DNA from: Synechococcus sp. WH 8101
GTDB taxonomy: Bacteria > Cyanobacteriota > Cyanobacteriia > PCC-6307 > Cyanobiaceae
Reading direction: 5' to 3'
Assembly: GCF_004209775.1 (NCBI RefSeq)
Contig: NZ_CP035914.1
Span: 62,001-126,000 of the forward strand
Length of the DNA: 64,000 nt
Every line of letters begins with the position of its first letter. The first letter of the stretch is position 1. The notes beneath the pieces were generated by a model. That model ran no database searches. It saw only the letters and a list, made by a program, of their open reading frames with translations, and had not been told where the DNA came from. Below, one piece after another: positions 37,495 through 50,408 of this stretch. The position numbers and the translations under genes are program-made.

Positions 37495-37950
37495 TCATTG
37501 CTTTCGAACTAGGAGCTGCTGTGGTGCGGCCGGTTCAAATCCCAATTGCTTGTAGAAGCCGGCGCTGTTGGTGGTCATTAGATACACCCGTTCTGCCTGG
37601 CGGATCGCTGGGGCACTCAGCAGTGCTTCCACCACCCGTCGTCCCAGGCCGCGGCCCTGTAGATCGCCTGCCACCACCACATCCCAGAGCACAGCCCGGT
37701 GGATGCCATCGCTTGTCGCCCGCCCGAAGCCGACCAGTCGCTTGCCGCGCCAGAGACTCACCACCACATCGCTTCCCGCCAGCATCCGTTGCAGCTCCCG
37801 GAAGCTGCGGTCTTGGGCCCAGAAGGCGTGCTTTTGAAACAGGCGCCGCAGTTTCAGCAGGCCGCGGCTTGGCCGTAGGTCGGGCCCCATGCCGAACCAG
37901 CGCAGCCCGGGAGCTCCGGGCGCATGCTCCACCAGGCGGTAGCGGGTCAT
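37495..37950 (-). CDS. GNAT-family N-acetyltransferase
   Basis: 151 residues. The acetyl-CoA-binding signature is [21 protein letters not shown] (about 89-109), after a beta strand [11 protein letters not shown] and before [16 protein letters not shown], the usual GNAT end. The substrate is unknown. Its 3' end lies 8 bp from the tRNA-Gly 3' end on the opposite strand. Confidence 0.88.
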   Translation of the reverse strand: MTRYRLVEHAPGAPGLRWFGMGPDLRPSRGLLKLRRLFQKHAFWAQDRSFRELQRMLAGSDVVVSLWRGKRLVGFGRATSDGIHRAVLWDVVVAGDLQGRGLGRRVVEALLSAPAIRQAERVYLMTTNSAGFYKQLGFEPAAPQQLLVRKQ

Positions 37951-38040
37951 GGCTGTGAAAGCGAGCGATCATCATCGGCCATGGCGAAAAGACTCCACCC
38001 GGCCTCAGTAGGCTGGCCAGCACTGACCTCGGCCGCCTCC

Positions 38041-40890
38041 ATGCTCAAGCTCCTGCTGGGTGATCCCAATGCCCGCAAGCTGAAGCGCTACCAGCCGATC
38101 GTCTCCGACATCAACCTGCTGGAGGAGGAGATCGCTCCCCTCAGCGACGACGAGCTGCGCCGCCGCACCGCTGACTTCCGCCAGCGCCTCGAGAACGCCG
38201 GCAGCCTGGATAATCAGCGCCCCCTGCTCGATGAGCTGCTGCCCGAAGCCTTTGCCGTGGTGCGCGAAGCGGGCAAGCGGGTGCTGGGCATGCGCCACTT
38301 CGATGTGCAGCTGATCGGCGGCATGGTGCTGCATGAGGGCCAGATCGCTGAGATGAAAACCGGCGAGGGCAAGACCCTCGTGGCCACCCTGCCCAGCTTC
38401 CTCAACGCCCTCACCGGCCGCGGCGTGCATGTCGTCACGGTGAACGACTACCTCGCCCGCCGCGATGCCGAGTGGATGGGCCAGGTGCACCGCTTCCTCG
38501 GCCTGTCGGTGGGTCTGATCCAGCAGGACATGACCCCCACCGAGCGGCGCCGCAACTACGGCTGCGACATCACCTACGCCACCAATTCGGAGCTTGGGTT
38601 CGATTACCTGCGCGACAACATGGCCACCGACATCAGCGAGGTGGTGCAGCGCGAGTTTCAGTATTGCGTGATCGATGAGGTGGATTCGATCCTGATCGAT
38701 GAGGCGCGCACACCCCTGATCATCTCCGGCCAGGTGGAGCGGCCCCAGGAGAAATATCAGCAGGCGGCCCAGGTGGCGGCTGCGCTGGAGCGGGCGGCGG
38801 AGATGGGCAAAGACGGCATCGACCCCGAGGGTGATTACGAGGTGGATGAGAAGCAGCGCAGCTGCACGCTCACCGATGAGGGCTTTGCCAAGGCCGAACA
38901 GCTGCTCGGGGTGAGCGATCTCTACGACCCCCAGGATCCCTGGGCCCACTACATCACCAATGCCCTGAAGGCCAAGGAGCTGTTCATCCGCGATGTGAAC
39001 TACATCGTGCGCGATGGTGAAGCCGTGATTGTGGATGAGTTCACCGGTCGGGTAATGCCAGGACGGCGCTGGAGCGATGGCCAGCACCAGGCGATCGAGG
39101 CCAAAGAGAGCCTGGCGGTGCAGCCGGAAACCCAGACGCTCGCTTCGATCACCTATCAGAACTTCTTCCTGCTCTACCCGCGTCTGGCTGGAATGACCGG
39201 CACCGCCAAAACCGAGGAGGTGGAATTCGAGAAGACTTATAAGCTTGAAACCACGATCGTGCCCACCAACCGGTCCCGGGCCCGGCAGGACCTGGCCGAT
39301 CAGGTGTACAAAACTGAGACCGCCAAATGGCGGGCTGTGGCGCGGGAAACCGCAGAGATCCATCGCCAGGGTCGGCCGGTGCTGGTGGGCACCACCAGCG
39401 TGGAGAAGAGTGAGCTTCTGAGCGCCCTTTTGGCCGAGGAGGCGATCCCCCACAACCTGCTGAACGCCAAACCGGAGAACGTGGAGCGGGAGGCCGAGAT
39501 CGTGGCCCAGGCCGGGCGCTCCGGCGCCGTGACGATCGCCACCAACATGGCCGGCCGTGGCACCGACATCATCCTCGGCGGCAACAGCGACTACATGGCC
39601 CGGCTCAAGCTGCGCGAGGTGCTGCTGCCGCGTCTGGTGCGCCCCGAGGAGGGCCATCGCCCGCCCGTGCCCCTGCAGCGCAGTGCGGAGCCCTCGGGCT
39701 TCGGGGCCAAGGCCACCCCCGCCAGCGGGCCCCATGGCCATGCCCCCAGCGAAGCCAAGGCGATCGGCAGCCTCTATCCCTGCCAACTCAGTGATGACAC
39801 CGATCAGGCCCTCGCCGATCTCGCCCGCGACCTGGTGAAGGCCTGGGGTGATCGGGCCCTGTCGGTGATCGAGCTGGAGGATCGGATTGCCACGGCGGCG
39901 GAGAAAGCGCCCACGGAGGATGACGCGATTGCGGCCCTGCGAGCGGCGATCGCCCGGGTGAAGGCGGAATACGACGTGGTGGTGAAGCAGGAGGAGGCGC
40001 GGGTGCGCGAGGCCGGCGGCCTGCATGTGATCGGCACCGAACGCCATGAATCGCGCCGGGTCGACAACCAGTTGCGCGGTCGCGCCGGCCGTCAGGGCGA
40101 CCCCGGCTCCACCCGCTTTTTCCTGTCGCTGGGCGACAACCTCCTGCGCATTTTCGGTGGCGATCGGGTGGCCGGCCTGATGAATGCGTTTCGCGTTGAG
40201 GAAGACATGCCGATCGAATCGGGCATGCTCACCCGTTCGCTGGAAGGCGCCCAGAAGAAAGTGGAAACCTATTACTACGACATCCGCAAGCAGGTGTTCG
40301 AATACGACGAGGTGATGAACAATCAGCGCAAGGCGGTGTACACCGAGCGTCGCCGGGTGCTGGAAGGGCGCGAACTGAAGAAGCAGGTGATCGGTTACGG
40401 CGAGCGCACGATGAACGAAATCGTGGAGGCCTATGTGAATCCCGACCTGCCGCCTGAGGAATGGGATCTCTCCCAGTTGGTGAGCAAGGTCAAGGAGTTC
40501 GTGTATCTCCTCGAGGATCTGGAGGCCGAGCAGCTCAAAGGGCTCTCACTCGACGAACTCAAAGCCTTCCTGCAGGAGCAGCTGCGCAACGCCTACGACC
40601 TCAAGGAATCCCAGATCGAGCAGCAGCGTCCTGGTCTGATGCGGGAGGCGGAACGTTTCTTCATCCTCCAGCAGATCGACACCCTCTGGCGCGAACATTT
40701 GCAGGCGATGGATGCCCTGCGGGAATCCGTGGGCCTGCGTGGCTATGGCCAAAAGGATCCCCTGATCGAATACAAGAACGAGGGCTACGACATGTTCCTG
40801 GAGATGATGACCAACATGCGTCGCAATGTGATCTATTCGATGTTCATGTTCCAGCCTGCTCCTGCGGCTGCGCAGACAGCGACGGCTTGA
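38041..40890 (+). CDS. secA: Preprotein translocase ATPase SecA
   Basis: 949 residues from the ATG at 38041 ([20 protein letters not shown]). Walker A is GEGKT (within [14 protein letters not shown]), Walker [16 protein letters not shown], and the second ATPase half has GTDIILGGN and [19 protein letters not shown]. Relative to E. coli there is a roughly 130-residue insertion between GGNSDYMA and [11 protein letters not shown], as in other cyanobacterial SecA, and the C-terminal zinc-binding tail is absent. It drives Sec export across plasma and thylakoid membranes. Confidence 0.98.
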   Translation: MLKLLLGDPNARKLKRYQPIVSDINLLEEEIAPLSDDELRRRTADFRQRLENAGSLDNQRPLLDELLPEAFAVVREAGKRVLGMRHFDVQLIGGMVLHEGQIAEMKTGEGKTLVATLPSFLNALTGRGVHVVTVNDYLARRDAEWMGQVHRFLGLSVGLIQQDMTPTERRRNYGCDITYATNSELGFDYLRDNMATDISEVVQREFQYCVIDEVDSILIDEARTPLIISGQVERPQEKYQQAAQVAAALERAAEMGKDGIDPEGDYEVDEKQRSCTLTDEGFAKAEQLLGVSDLYDPQDPWAHYITNALKAKELFIRDVNYIVRDGEAVIVDEFTGRVMPGRRWSDGQHQAIEAKESLAVQPETQTLASITYQNFFLLYPRLAGMTGTAKTEEVEFEKTYKLETTIVPTNRSRARQDLADQVYKTETAKWRAVARETAEIHRQGRPVLVGTTSVEKSELLSALLAEEAIPHNLLNAKPENVEREAEIVAQAGRSGAVTIATNMAGRGTDIILGGNSDYMARLKLREVLLPRLVRPEEGHRPPVPLQRSAEPSGFGAKATPASGPHGHAPSEAKAIGSLYPCQLSDDTDQALADLARDLVKAWGDRALSVIELEDRIATAAEKAPTEDDAIAALRAAIARVKAEYDVVVKQEEARVREAGGLHVIGTERHESRRVDNQLRGRAGRQGDPGSTRFFLSLGDNLLRIFGGDRVAGLMNAFRVEEDMPIESGMLTRSLEGAQKKVETYYYDIRKQVFEYDEVMNNQRKAVYTERRRVLEGRELKKQVIGYGERTMNEIVEAYVNPDLPPEEWDLSQLVSKVKEFVYLLEDLEAEQLKGLSLDELKAFLQEQLRNAYDLKESQIEQQRPGLMREAERFFILQQIDTLWREHLQAMDALRESVGLRGYGQKDPLIEYKNEGYDMFLEMMTNMRRNVIYSMFMFQPAPAAAQTATA

Positions 40891-40915
40891 CGCTTCAAGG
40901 CGATCTGGCGGTCGC

Positions 40916-41656
40916 CTACTCCTCCCCTAGAAACTCGAGAATTTCACGATCTTTGAGGCTCTGCGCTTCGCCTCCGCAGATTACGCTCAGCGGTCGGCCC
41001 GCCGCCACCGCCTTGAGGCAGGTCTGCAGCGTGCCCACCTGGCTTTCGAGCTGGTCGATCCGCTCCATCAGGTTGCGGATCACATTCGCTTCCGCATCCG
41101 GTAAGGCGGAGTGGGCCAGGGGATTGATTCGCACGCCGCTCTGGTGGATCACCCGGCCGGGGATGCCCACCACCGTGCAGTCGGCTTCCACGTTGCGCAC
41201 CACCACCGAGCCGGCACCGATGCGCGTGTTGCTGCCCACTGTGATCGCCCCGAGCACTTTGGCGCCCGCCCCCACCACCACATCACTGGCCAGGGTGGGG
41301 TGGCGTTTGCCGTGCTCCTTGCCCGTGCCGCCCAGGGTGACGCCCTGATACAGCAGGCAGCGGTCGCCGATTTCGCTGGTTTCACCGATCACCACGCCCA
41401 TGCCATGGTCGATGAACACGCCGCTGCCGATGCGGGCGCCGGGATGGATTTCCACCCCCGTGAGGCTGCGCCCGAGCTGACTGAGCAGCCGTGCCGGCAG
41501 TTTCAGCGGCAGGCGTGAGCGCCAGAGCCGATGGCTGATCCGGTGCAGGGTCACCGCCTGGAACCCCGGGTAGCAGAGCAGGATCTCCAGGGGGCCACGG
41601 GCGGCCGGATCCCGATCGCGAATGATCGCCAGGTCGGCGCGGATCGCTTTCAACAT
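40916..41656 (-). CDS. cysE: Serine O-acetyltransferase
   Basis: 246 residues. The left-handed beta-helix hexapeptide repeats include GVEIHPGARIGSGVFIDHG, GVVIGETSEIGDRCLLYQGV and the conserved GTGKEHGKRHPTL loop. It acetylates serine from acetyl-CoA for cysteine synthesis. The extra C-terminal helical tail (about 190-246) is longer than in the core enzyme. It follows the GntR gene by 3 bp, so the regulator may be co-transcribed with it. Confidence 0.95.
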   Translation of the reverse strand: MLKAIRADLAIIRDRDPAARGPLEILLCYPGFQAVTLHRISHRLWRSRLPLKLPARLLSQLGRSLTGVEIHPGARIGSGVFIDHGMGVVIGETSEIGDRCLLYQGVTLGGTGKEHGKRHPTLASDVVVGAGAKVLGAITVGSNTRIGAGSVVVRNVEADCTVVGIPGRVIHQSGVRINPLAHSALPDAEANVIRNLMERIDQLESQVGTLQTCLKAVAAGRPLSVICGGEAQSLKDREILEFLGEE

Positions 41657-41659
41657 GCT

Positions 41660-42649
41660 TCAGCCGGCCTGTAGGCCGATCTCCTTACGCAGCAGTTCGA
41701 TGGTGTCGCCGCTGAGGTAGCTCTCGGCGCAGTGCACCTGGGGCATGCGCATGAGCTGGGAGCGGTTCTGACGCAGACTCTGCTCCACCAGCGGCAGGCT
41801 CGGCCGGTCGCACAGCACATGGCTGGCGGCCCGCAGCAGCGCCAGCAGCCGACTGCCCACATCCGGGGTGGCGGTCATCAACAGCAGCTCATTGCCGCGC
41901 ATGCTGTGCAGGATCACTTCGGCGGCCCGCAGGATGCCGGGGCTGATGCTCACCAGACCCACGCAGCTGCCGGGCCGGAGCTCCTTGAGCATCGCCAGCT
42001 CCTCGCGGAAGTCGTTGAGGTCCACCGCCACGGCGCGCACGCCATGGCGCTTGGCCAGGTCTTCCACTGGCTGCAGGAAGTAGCGGCTGGTCACCACCGT
42101 GCCGTTGCTGGCGCTCTCCAGCACGCTCTCCAGCTCCTCCATCGGCACCACCTCCACCGGCACGTCGAGGTTGGGTTCCAGTTCCTCGGCGATTAGCATC
42201 GAGGCGCCGATGTCTTCCCTGGGGGTGCTCACCAGCACCCGGGCGCCGCAGCGCAGGCGCCAGTCGATTTCACGGGTGAGCAGCTCGCGGGTCTGCTGCA
42301 GCGTGCAGCCGGCATTGAGCAGGCCATCCACGCACTTGCGCACCTCCCGGTCGAGATCGGTGACCCCCCGGTTGCGGATCTGCACCGGTGTGCGGATCTC
42401 CCGAGGTTTCTGCTGGTCGCGCACATAGATGCCCGAGCCCGCCATCGCTTCCACAACCCCATCGGTTTCCAGCTGCCGATACACCTTGCTGATCGTGTTG
42501 CGATGCAGGCCGGTCTGCATCGCCAGCTGGCGCGTGCTGGGCAGACGATGGCCGGGGGGGTAGTGACGGGCGGCAATCGCGAAGCAGATCTGGTTGTAGA
42601 GCTGGGTCGACGCCGGGATGTCGCTTTCCTGTTGGATGTGGAATCGCAC
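41660..42649 (-). CDS. GntR-family transcriptional regulator
   Basis: 329 residues, GTG start. An N-terminal winged helix-turn-helix (about 12-75: PSTRQLAMQTGLHRNTISKVYRQLETDG) is followed by a long alpha/beta domain resembling a periplasmic-binding-like effector domain (PVEVVPMEELESVLESASNGTVV). No aminotransferase motif is seen. Close spacing with cysE hints at sulfur or amino acid control, but the ligand is unknown. Confidence 0.87.
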   Translation of the reverse strand: MRFHIQQESDIPASTQLYNQICFAIAARHYPPGHRLPSTRQLAMQTGLHRNTISKVYRQLETDGVVEAMAGSGIYVRDQQKPREIRTPVQIRNRGVTDLDREVRKCVDGLLNAGCTLQQTRELLTREIDWRLRCGARVLVSTPREDIGASMLIAEELEPNLDVPVEVVPMEELESVLESASNGTVVTSRYFLQPVEDLAKRHGVRAVAVDLNDFREELAMLKELRPGSCVGLVSISPGILRAAEVILHSMRGNELLLMTATPDVGSRLLALLRAASHVLCDRPSLPLVEQSLRQNRSQLMRMPQVHCAESYLSGDTIELLRKEIGLQAG

Positions 42650-42728
42650 GCCGGTGGACCGGATCGGAATGCGGCCACCCTAAGGAGCGATCGGCTCGGT
42701 GACAATTGGCGTGGTGGTCTGTGTCCCT

Positions 42729-43520
42729 ATGCCAATCTCCGAATCCGCTACCAATCAGACTGGTTGGTGCATCGTGTCCCAGGGGCCGGTGCCCCTGCGC
42801 AGTTGGTGGGCTCCGGCGGGCGGATCAGCGCAGACAGCCGGGCGCACGCCCTCATCCCGCAAGGCGGTGCTGGTGTTGCCTGAGGTGTTCGGCGTCAATG
42901 GCTGGGTGCGCAGCGTCGCCGATCGGATCGCTGCCCTCGGCGTTCCCGCCCTGGCCATGCCCCTGTTTGCCCGCACCGCGCCCGATCTGGAGCTCGACTA
43001 CACCGCTGAAGCGCTCGCGGAGGGCCGCCGCCACAAGGACGCCTGCAGCACCGAGCAGATCCTGACCGACGTGAAGGCGGCGATCACCTGGCTGGAGGCT
43101 GCCCTGAAGCCGGCGGAAGCTGCGGCAGCGCCGCTGGAGATCACCGTGGTGGGGTTCTGTTTCGGCGGCCATGCCGCCCTGCTGGCGGCCAGCCTGCCCG
43201 AGGTGAGCCACACCTTTGATTTCTATGGCGCCGGTGTGGTGCAGGGGCGTCCGGGGGGCGGTGCCCCCAGCCTGGACTTGTTGCCCCAGGTGCACGGCCA
43301 GCTGACCTGCCTCTGCGGCACGGCCGATCCCCTGATCCCTGAAGCGGATCGTCGCGCCATCGCCGCTGCCCTGGCGTCTGCTGATCCCAGTGGCGAGCGC
43401 CTGCGCTATGAGGAGCTCGCTGCAGCCGACCATGGCTTCATGTGTGAGGCGCGCGACAGCTTCGATGCCGCAGCCTCGCAGCGGGGTTGGCAGCTTCTCA
43501 GGGAGTCGCTGCAGGCTTGA
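42729..43520 (+). CDS. Dienelactone hydrolase family protein
   Basis: 263 residues from the ATG at 42729; a GTG at 42699 is in frame. The alpha/beta hydrolase fold has [20 protein letters not shown] (the E-V-F-G element), nucleophile elbow GFCFGGHAA with Cys as nucleophile, and the acid and His in CGTADPLIP and AADHGFMCE. The Cys nucleophile supports dienelactone hydrolase over a serine esterase. Natural substrate unknown. The 3' end overlaps infC's 3' end by 23 bp. Confidence 0.9.
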   Translation: MPISESATNQTGWCIVSQGPVPLRSWWAPAGGSAQTAGRTPSSRKAVLVLPEVFGVNGWVRSVADRIAALGVPALAMPLFARTAPDLELDYTAEALAEGRRHKDACSTEQILTDVKAAITWLEAALKPAEAAAAPLEITVVGFCFGGHAALLAASLPEVSHTFDFYGAGVVQGRPGGGAPSLDLLPQVHGQLTCLCGTADPLIPEADRRAIAAALASADPSGERLRYEELAAADHGFMCEARDSFDAAASQRGWQLLRESLQA

Positions 43521-44151
43521 GGCCGGTGGGCCGTGGCGGTGCCGGAATCGTGCGCACCGCCTTGGTGGCTACCTGGGTGTCGTCCCCGTCTTTTTTCGCC
43601 AGCGGTGTTTTGCGCGGTGTGAGGAACATGATCATGTTGCGGCCCTCCCGCTTCGGGGCCTGCTGGATTTCCGCCTGCTCCTCCAGATCCTTGGCCATCC
43701 TGCGCAGCAGGGTTTCCGCCAGGGCGGTGTGCTGAATCTCGCGGCCGCGGAAGATCACGGTGCACTTCACCTTGTCGCCGGCTTTGAGGAAGCGGGTGGC
43801 CTGACCGATCCGCACGTCGTAATCGTGCTGATCGATTTTGTAGCGCATCTTGACCTCCTTCACTTCGGTCTGATGCGACTTCTTCTTGGCCTCCTTGGCT
43901 TTTTTCTCCTGCTCAAACTTGTATTTGCCGTAATCCATGATCCGGCACACCGGTGGATCGGCCTTTTCGCTCACCAGCACCAGATCGAGCTCGCGATCCT
44001 TGGCCACCTCCAGGGCCTTCTCCCTGTCGATCACTCCCAGCTGCGCTCCGTCGGCGTCCACCACCCGCAGCTGCGGATAATTGATGCGATCGTTGATATT
44101 GGGTAGCTCCCTGACAGGAGCACGACGGTCAAAACGGGGACGTGGAGGCAT
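43498..44151 (-). CDS. infC: Translation initiation factor IF-3
   Basis: 217 residues. The N-domain has [20 protein letters not shown], the linker is lysine-rich, and the C-domain contains [30 protein letters not shown] and [13 protein letters not shown]. The Pro/Arg-rich N-terminal extension ([16 protein letters not shown]) and charged C-terminal tail exceed the E. coli length of 180. In many bacteria it precedes rpmI-rplT, but here those genes are 43 kb away. Confidence 0.97.
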   Translation of the reverse strand: MPPRPRFDRRAPVRELPNINDRINYPQLRVVDADGAQLGVIDREKALEVAKDRELDLVLVSEKADPPVCRIMDYGKYKFEQEKKAKEAKKKSHQTEVKEVKMRYKIDQHDYDVRIGQATRFLKAGDKVKCTVIFRGREIQHTALAETLLRRMAKDLEEQAEIQQAPKREGRNMIMFLTPRKTPLAKKDGDDTQVATKAVRTIPAPPRPTGLKPAATP

Positions 44152-44215
44152 TCAGGGCGTTGAGGGGACAGGGAAGGGCCGCAGCTCGGCTGATCCAGCC
44201 GTAGCCCTTGACTTT

Positions 44216-45136
44216 TCACCTTAGACCGCTCCTGATCTGTGTCATCGCCTCGTTGAGGGCATCCGCATCGCTCAGCCAGCAGGGTTGATGCTGGCGGCGG
44301 AACCAGGTGCGTTGCCGTTTGGCGAACTGGCGCGTGCGCTGGCAGGTGCGGGCGATCGCCTCCTCCCGGCTGAGGTTGCCGTCGAGCAGCAGAGCAGCCT
44401 CGCCATAGCCGATCGTCTGCAGCAGGGGCAGCTCCGGGCCATACCGCTCGCGCAGGCGGGCGGTTTCCTCCACCAGACCCTCGGCATAGAGCTGTTGGGT
44501 GCGGCGGCTGATGCGTTGGCGCAGGTCGGCGGGATCGAGGCCCAGTTCGAGCACCCGCCAGGGCGGAGGGCTGCTGCCTTGCTGACTGCTGATCGGATGG
44601 CCGCTGGCATAGAGCACTTCCAGGGCCCGCTGGGTGCGCATGGCGTCGGCCGGGGCGATCCGGGCCGCTGCCGTCGGGTCGGCCTGCTGCAGCAGTTGAT
44701 GGCACACCGTTTGCCCGAGTGCGTTCAGCTGGGCACGGAGTTCCGGCTGCGGTGGCACCGCCGGTGGCCGCAGGCCACCGGTGAGGGCTTTGAGATAAAG
44801 GCCGCTGCCTCCCACCAGAAAGGCGATGCCGCGCTGCGCCAGGCTGGCCTCGACCATCGGGGTGGCGATCGCCTGGAACTCCTGCAGGGTAAGGGGGTGA
44901 TCGGGGCGGCGCAGATCGAGCAGATGGTGGGGCACCCGCTGGCGTTGCTCTGGCGTTGGCTTGGCAGTGCCGATATCCATTTCGGCGTAAAGCTGCCTCG
45001 AATCCACATTGAGCACGTCCAGCTCGAGGCGCTCCGCCAGCTCGAGCGCCAGGGCGGTCTTGCCACTGGCGGTGGGTCCAAGCAGCACCACCACCAGTGG
45101 TGTGTCGGTGGGGAGTGGCGGTTGTGGATCGGGCAT
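44216..45136 (-). CDS. miaA: tRNA dimethylallyltransferase
   Basis: 306 residues from the ATG at 45136. The P-loop is GPTASGKT (20-27), followed by [19 protein letters not shown], the tRNA A37-recognition region, and a C-terminal core with TIGYGEA. It prenylates A37 of tRNAs reading UNN codons. A start further downstream at one of three consecutive GTG codons is possible. A terminator-like palindrome lies just 5' of this start (45146-45167). Confidence 0.93.
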   Translation of the reverse strand: MPDPQPPLPTDTPLVVVLLGPTASGKTALALELAERLELDVLNVDSRQLYAEMDIGTAKPTPEQRQRVPHHLLDLRRPDHPLTLQEFQAIATPMVEASLAQRGIAFLVGGSGLYLKALTGGLRPPAVPPQPELRAQLNALGQTVCHQLLQQADPTAAARIAPADAMRTQRALEVLYASGHPISSQQGSSPPPWRVLELGLDPADLRQRISRRTQQLYAEGLVEETARLRERYGPELPLLQTIGYGEAALLLDGNLSREEAIARTCQRTRQFAKRQRTWFRRQHQPCWLSDADALNEAMTQIRSGLR

Positions 45137-45138
45137 GA

Positions 45139-47222
<2,084 letters not shown>

Positions 47223-47223
<1 letters not shown>

Positions 47224-47561
47224 TGCCGATGGCGGTGACCTCCGTGTTGCGTTGGAGCTGGCTGCTGGGTGTGGCCCTGCTCGCCCCAGCCGCCTTGCCC
47301 GCAGGCGGTGCTGATCGGCGTCAGCCGGAGGTGCGACGCCGCGAAGCCGGCGGGCCATTGCTCAGTGAAGCTGATGCCCTGTTGCAGGGATCGCCTCGTG
47401 TGGCCGCACCAACGCTGCGCCGCCTGGAGCTCGGCACGCCCCTGCAGCTGCTGCGCCGTTGGCGCGCCGACAATGGCCAGGAATGGATTCAGGTGCAGGT
47501 GGCTCGCAGCGCGGCGATGCCTGCGGACGCGCAACCCCAGCGCGGCTGGTTGCATGGCTGA
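47223..47561 (+). CDS. Small exported SH3-like protein
   Basis: 112 residues with an N-terminal signal peptide (about 10-27, [16 protein letters not shown]) and a C-terminal SH3b-like stretch ([26 protein letters not shown]). It is probably periplasmic and may bind cell wall; no enzyme motif. It starts in the gyrB stop (TGATG) and its end overlaps crcB-1 by 8 bp. Confidence 0.7.
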
Positions 47562-47970
47562 ACCCGTCCTGATGCCCGGCCAGGCCCTGCTGGTGGGGCT
47601 GGGTGCCATTCCTGGCGCCTGGTTGCGTCTGCGAGTGGTGAACCACTTTGAGCCGATCGTGCCCCGTAAGCACTGGGGCACCTTCACGGTGAATCTGATC
47701 GCCGCCTTTGCCCTCGGTCTGGTGCTCGGTCTGCAGACCAGTGGCCGCTGCCAGCCTGCTGCCGGTGGGGCCTCGCCCCTGATGCTGCTGATCGCCGTGG
47801 GGTTCTTCGGTAGCCTCAGCACCTTTTCCACCTTTGCGGTGGAATTGCTCAACACCCTGCGCCAGCGGCACTGGGCGGAAGCGCTGCTGCTCGGTGTGGG
47901 CTCGATCGTCGGTGGCCTGCTGGTGGCTGGGCTCGGCTATGGCCTCGGTCTGGCGGAGGGGGCGGCATGA
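47554..47970 (+). CDS. crcB: CrcB/Fluc fluoride channel, subunit 1
   Basis: 138 residues with four membrane helices. It has G-A-x-P-G-A-W-L-R-L (family: G-x-x-G-A-x-x-R-y), the NLIAAFALG asparagine and the channel motif [12 protein letters not shown]. Fluc dimers export fluoride. It overlaps the SH3-like gene by 8 bp and crcB-2 by 4 bp. No fluoride riboswitch is placed immediately upstream, because that DNA is coding. Confidence 0.9.
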   Translation: MAEPVLMPGQALLVGLGAIPGAWLRLRVVNHFEPIVPRKHWGTFTVNLIAAFALGLVLGLQTSGRCQPAAGGASPLMLLIAVGFFGSLSTFSTFAVELLNTLRQRHWAEALLLGVGSIVGGLLVAGLGYGLGLAEGAA

Positions 47971-48380
47971 CGGCGGATCCGCAGGCACAGCAGAGCTCAC
48001 TCAGCTTGAGGGCCGAACTGGAGGAGCTGCTGCTGGTGGCGATTGGAGCCGCCCTGGGCGCCCTGTTGCGCTGGCAGGTGGGCATCCACCTGCACGACAA
48101 AGACGTGCTCGTGAATGTGCTCGGCGCCTTGATCCTCGGCTGGATGGTTGGTCGCCGCGTGCCGCCCCGCTGGCAGCTGCTGGTGGGGATCGGCTTCTGC
48201 GGGTCGCTCACCACGTTCAGCAGCTGGATGGTGAACAGCGTGGCCCTGATCGCCCAGGGCGACTGGGCGTCTGCGTTTGGCCTGCTGGCGCTGACGTTGG
48301 GCCTGGGGCTGGGTGCCGCCGCCGCGGGATTCGGGGTCGGCCGGCTCAGGCGGCCAGGGCAGTCTCGATCGCCGCTTTGA
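47967..48380 (+). CDS. crcB: CrcB/Fluc fluoride channel, subunit 2
   Basis: 137 residues with four membrane helices, [26 protein letters not shown] and [15 protein letters not shown]. The sequence differs clearly from the neighbour, so the two probably form a heterodimeric channel as known for tandem Fluc genes. The 3' end overlaps the opposite glutathione peroxidase gene by 35 bp. Confidence 0.9.
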   Translation: MTADPQAQQSSLSLRAELEELLLVAIGAALGALLRWQVGIHLHDKDVLVNVLGALILGWMVGRRVPPRWQLLVGIGFCGSLTTFSSWMVNSVALIAQGDWASAFGLLALTLGLGLGAAAAGFGVGRLRRPGQSRSPL

Positions 48381-48825
48381 GCTCAGGATCCTCGGGGGTA
48401 ACGCCGCTCTTGAAGCGTCCGATCACCGTGCCGTCCTTGCCCACGAGGAATTTTTCGAAATTCCAAGCCACATCGCCGGCGGGGCTGGTCTGGTTGAGGG
48501 TGGTGTAAGGCTCGGTGGTGCTGCCCGTCGCGTGCACCTTGTCGAACAGTTCGAAACTGGCGCCGTAGGTGGTGGAGCAGAAGCTCTTGATCTCATCCAG
48601 CGTGCCGGGCTCCTGAGCGCCGAAGTCGTTGCAGGGGAAGCCGAGCACTTGCAGTCCCTTGGGGCCGTAGGCGTCCTGCAGAGCCTGCAGGCCGGCGTAT
48701 TGCTTGGTGAATCCGCAACGGCTGGCCACATTCACGATCAGCAGCACCTGGCCGCTGTAGTCGCCGAGGCTCTTCTCGCTGCCATCGGCGGCGCGCACGG
48801 TCACGGCGCTCACGTTCACGCTCAT
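48346..48825 (-). CDS. Glutathione peroxidase (Cys type)
   Basis: 159 residues from the ATG at 48825. The peroxidatic Cys is in NVASRCGFTKQY, with conserved GFPCNDFGAQEPG and WNFEKFLVGKDG (Gln and Trp of the active site). As usual in bacteria it uses Cys instead of selenocysteine and may prefer thioredoxin. It reduces peroxides formed during photosynthesis. Divergent from mgtE with 49 bp between starts. Confidence 0.95.
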   Translation of the reverse strand: MSVNVSAVTVRAADGSEKSLGDYSGQVLLIVNVASRCGFTKQYAGLQALQDAYGPKGLQVLGFPCNDFGAQEPGTLDEIKSFCSTTYGASFELFDKVHATGSTTEPYTTLNQTSPAGDVAWNFEKFLVGKDGTVIGRFKSGVTPEDPELKAAIETALAA

Positions 48826-48874
48826 CGTTCTTGAGTGGGGCGGCCATACACTAAGCACGCCCTGATCGACGCCG

Positions 48875-50302
48875 ATGGACGAGGCCAAAGGGGGGGCGGC
48901 ATCGGCAAGCGTCACATCCGCTGACGTGGCAGCCGTGGTGGCACAACAGCTCGAGGCGATGCTCGCCACTGGCAACTACGACGCCGTCAAGATGCTGCTG
49001 GAGCCAGTGCAGCCGGTGGATATCGCCGAAGCGATCGGCAGCTTGCCCCGCACCCTCCAGGCCCTCGCCTTTCGTCTGCTCAGCAAGGACGAGGCGATTG
49101 AGGTGTACGAATATCTCGACCCGGCCGTGCAGCAGAGCCTGCTGGAACGCCTGCGTTCCGGTGAAGTGCTGGAACTGGTGGAGGAGATGTCACCCGATGA
49201 CCGGGTGCGTTTGTTTGATGAGCTGCCGGCCAAGGTGGTGCGCCGGTTGCTGGCCGAGTTGAGCCCATCGGAACGGCGGGTCACCGCCCAGCTCCTCGGT
49301 TACGCGCCGGAAACCGCCGGTCGTCTGATGACGACCGAGTTCATCGACCTCAAGGAATTCCACAGTGCTGCCCAGGCGCTCACGATCGTGCGCCGTCGTG
49401 CCCGCGATACCGAGACCATCTACAGCTTGTATGTCACCGACGGCGAACGTCGCCTTACCGGCATCCTCTCCTTAAGAGATCTGGTAACGGCTGATCCGGA
49501 GGACCGGATCGGCGATGTGATGACTCGTGATGTGGTGAGCGTGAGCACCGACACCGACCAAGAGGAGGTTGCGCGCGCGATTCAGCGGTACGACTTCCTG
49601 GCCGTGCCGGTGGTGGATCGGGAGCAGCGGCTGGTGGGGATCGTCACCGTCGATGACGTGATCGATGTGATCGAGCAGGAGGCCACCCGCGACATCTATG
49701 CCGCCGGTGCTGTGCAGGCCGGTGACGAAGACGATTATTTCCAGAGCAATCTGTTCACCGTCGCCCGGCGTCGGGTGGTATGGCTGGCGGTGTTGGTGGT
49801 GGCCAATGGCTTCACCACCGAGGTGATTGCGCTCAACGACGGCGTGCTCAAGCAGGTGGTGCTGCTGGCCGCGTTCATCCCATTGCTGATTGGCACCGGT
49901 GGCAATGTCGGTGCTCAGAGCTCCACGGTGGTGATCCGCGGCCTGAGCACCCAGCGGATTCAGGCCCTCGGACCGCTGAAGGCGGTGGGCCGGGAGGCGA
50001 TCGCCGGTGCTCTGCTCGGATTGCTGATGCTCGTGGTGGTGGTGCCCTTCGCCTGGTGGCGGGGCGAGGGCCCCCTGGTGGGTGCGGCCGTGGGCATCAG
50101 CTTGATGGCGATCACCACCCTGGCGGCAACGGCCGGGGCGGCGCTGCCGCTGCTGTTCAACCGCATGGGCCTCGACCCGGCCCTGATGTCGGCACCCTTC
50201 ATCACCACCGCCACCGATGTGGCCGGGGTATTCATCTATTTGCGTACGGCCGCCTGGCTGCTGGAGCGCCTGCCTGCCATAGCGCCGCCGTTGGCGTCCT
50301 GA
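48875..50302 (+). CDS. mgtE: Magnesium transporter MgtE
   Basis: 475 residues. The N-domain of helical repeats (about 25-150), a CBS pair (about 155-275, with DRIGDVMTRDVVSVSTD) acting as Mg sensor, then five membrane helices with the pore motif GTGGNVGAQSSTVVIRGL. It is a Mg-gated cation channel; magnesium is needed for chlorophyll. It is followed by a 106-bp gap before the sigma factor. Confidence 0.96.
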   Translation: MDEAKGGAASASVTSADVAAVVAQQLEAMLATGNYDAVKMLLEPVQPVDIAEAIGSLPRTLQALAFRLLSKDEAIEVYEYLDPAVQQSLLERLRSGEVLELVEEMSPDDRVRLFDELPAKVVRRLLAELSPSERRVTAQLLGYAPETAGRLMTTEFIDLKEFHSAAQALTIVRRRARDTETIYSLYVTDGERRLTGILSLRDLVTADPEDRIGDVMTRDVVSVSTDTDQEEVARAIQRYDFLAVPVVDREQRLVGIVTVDDVIDVIEQEATRDIYAAGAVQAGDEDDYFQSNLFTVARRRVVWLAVLVVANGFTTEVIALNDGVLKQVVLLAAFIPLLIGTGGNVGAQSSTVVIRGLSTQRIQALGPLKAVGREAIAGALLGLLMLVVVVPFAWWRGEGPLVGAAVGISLMAITTLAATAGAALPLLFNRMGLDPALMSAPFITTATDVAGVFIYLRTAAWLLERLPAIAPPLAS

Positions 50303-50408
50303 CCCAGGCGGTCTAGGTAATTCCACTCAAAACAGGTCTGGTTTGCGTTCCTGAGAGAGGCTTTACACTTCTTCAGGAGTAGGGTTCACATAACGCAAAG
50401 GAGCAGAC

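Noticed and set aside
38005-40047. 680-codon frame opposite secA
   Set aside because: Antisense shadow; translation is low-complexity His/Leu/Gly-rich and secA is complete on the other strand.
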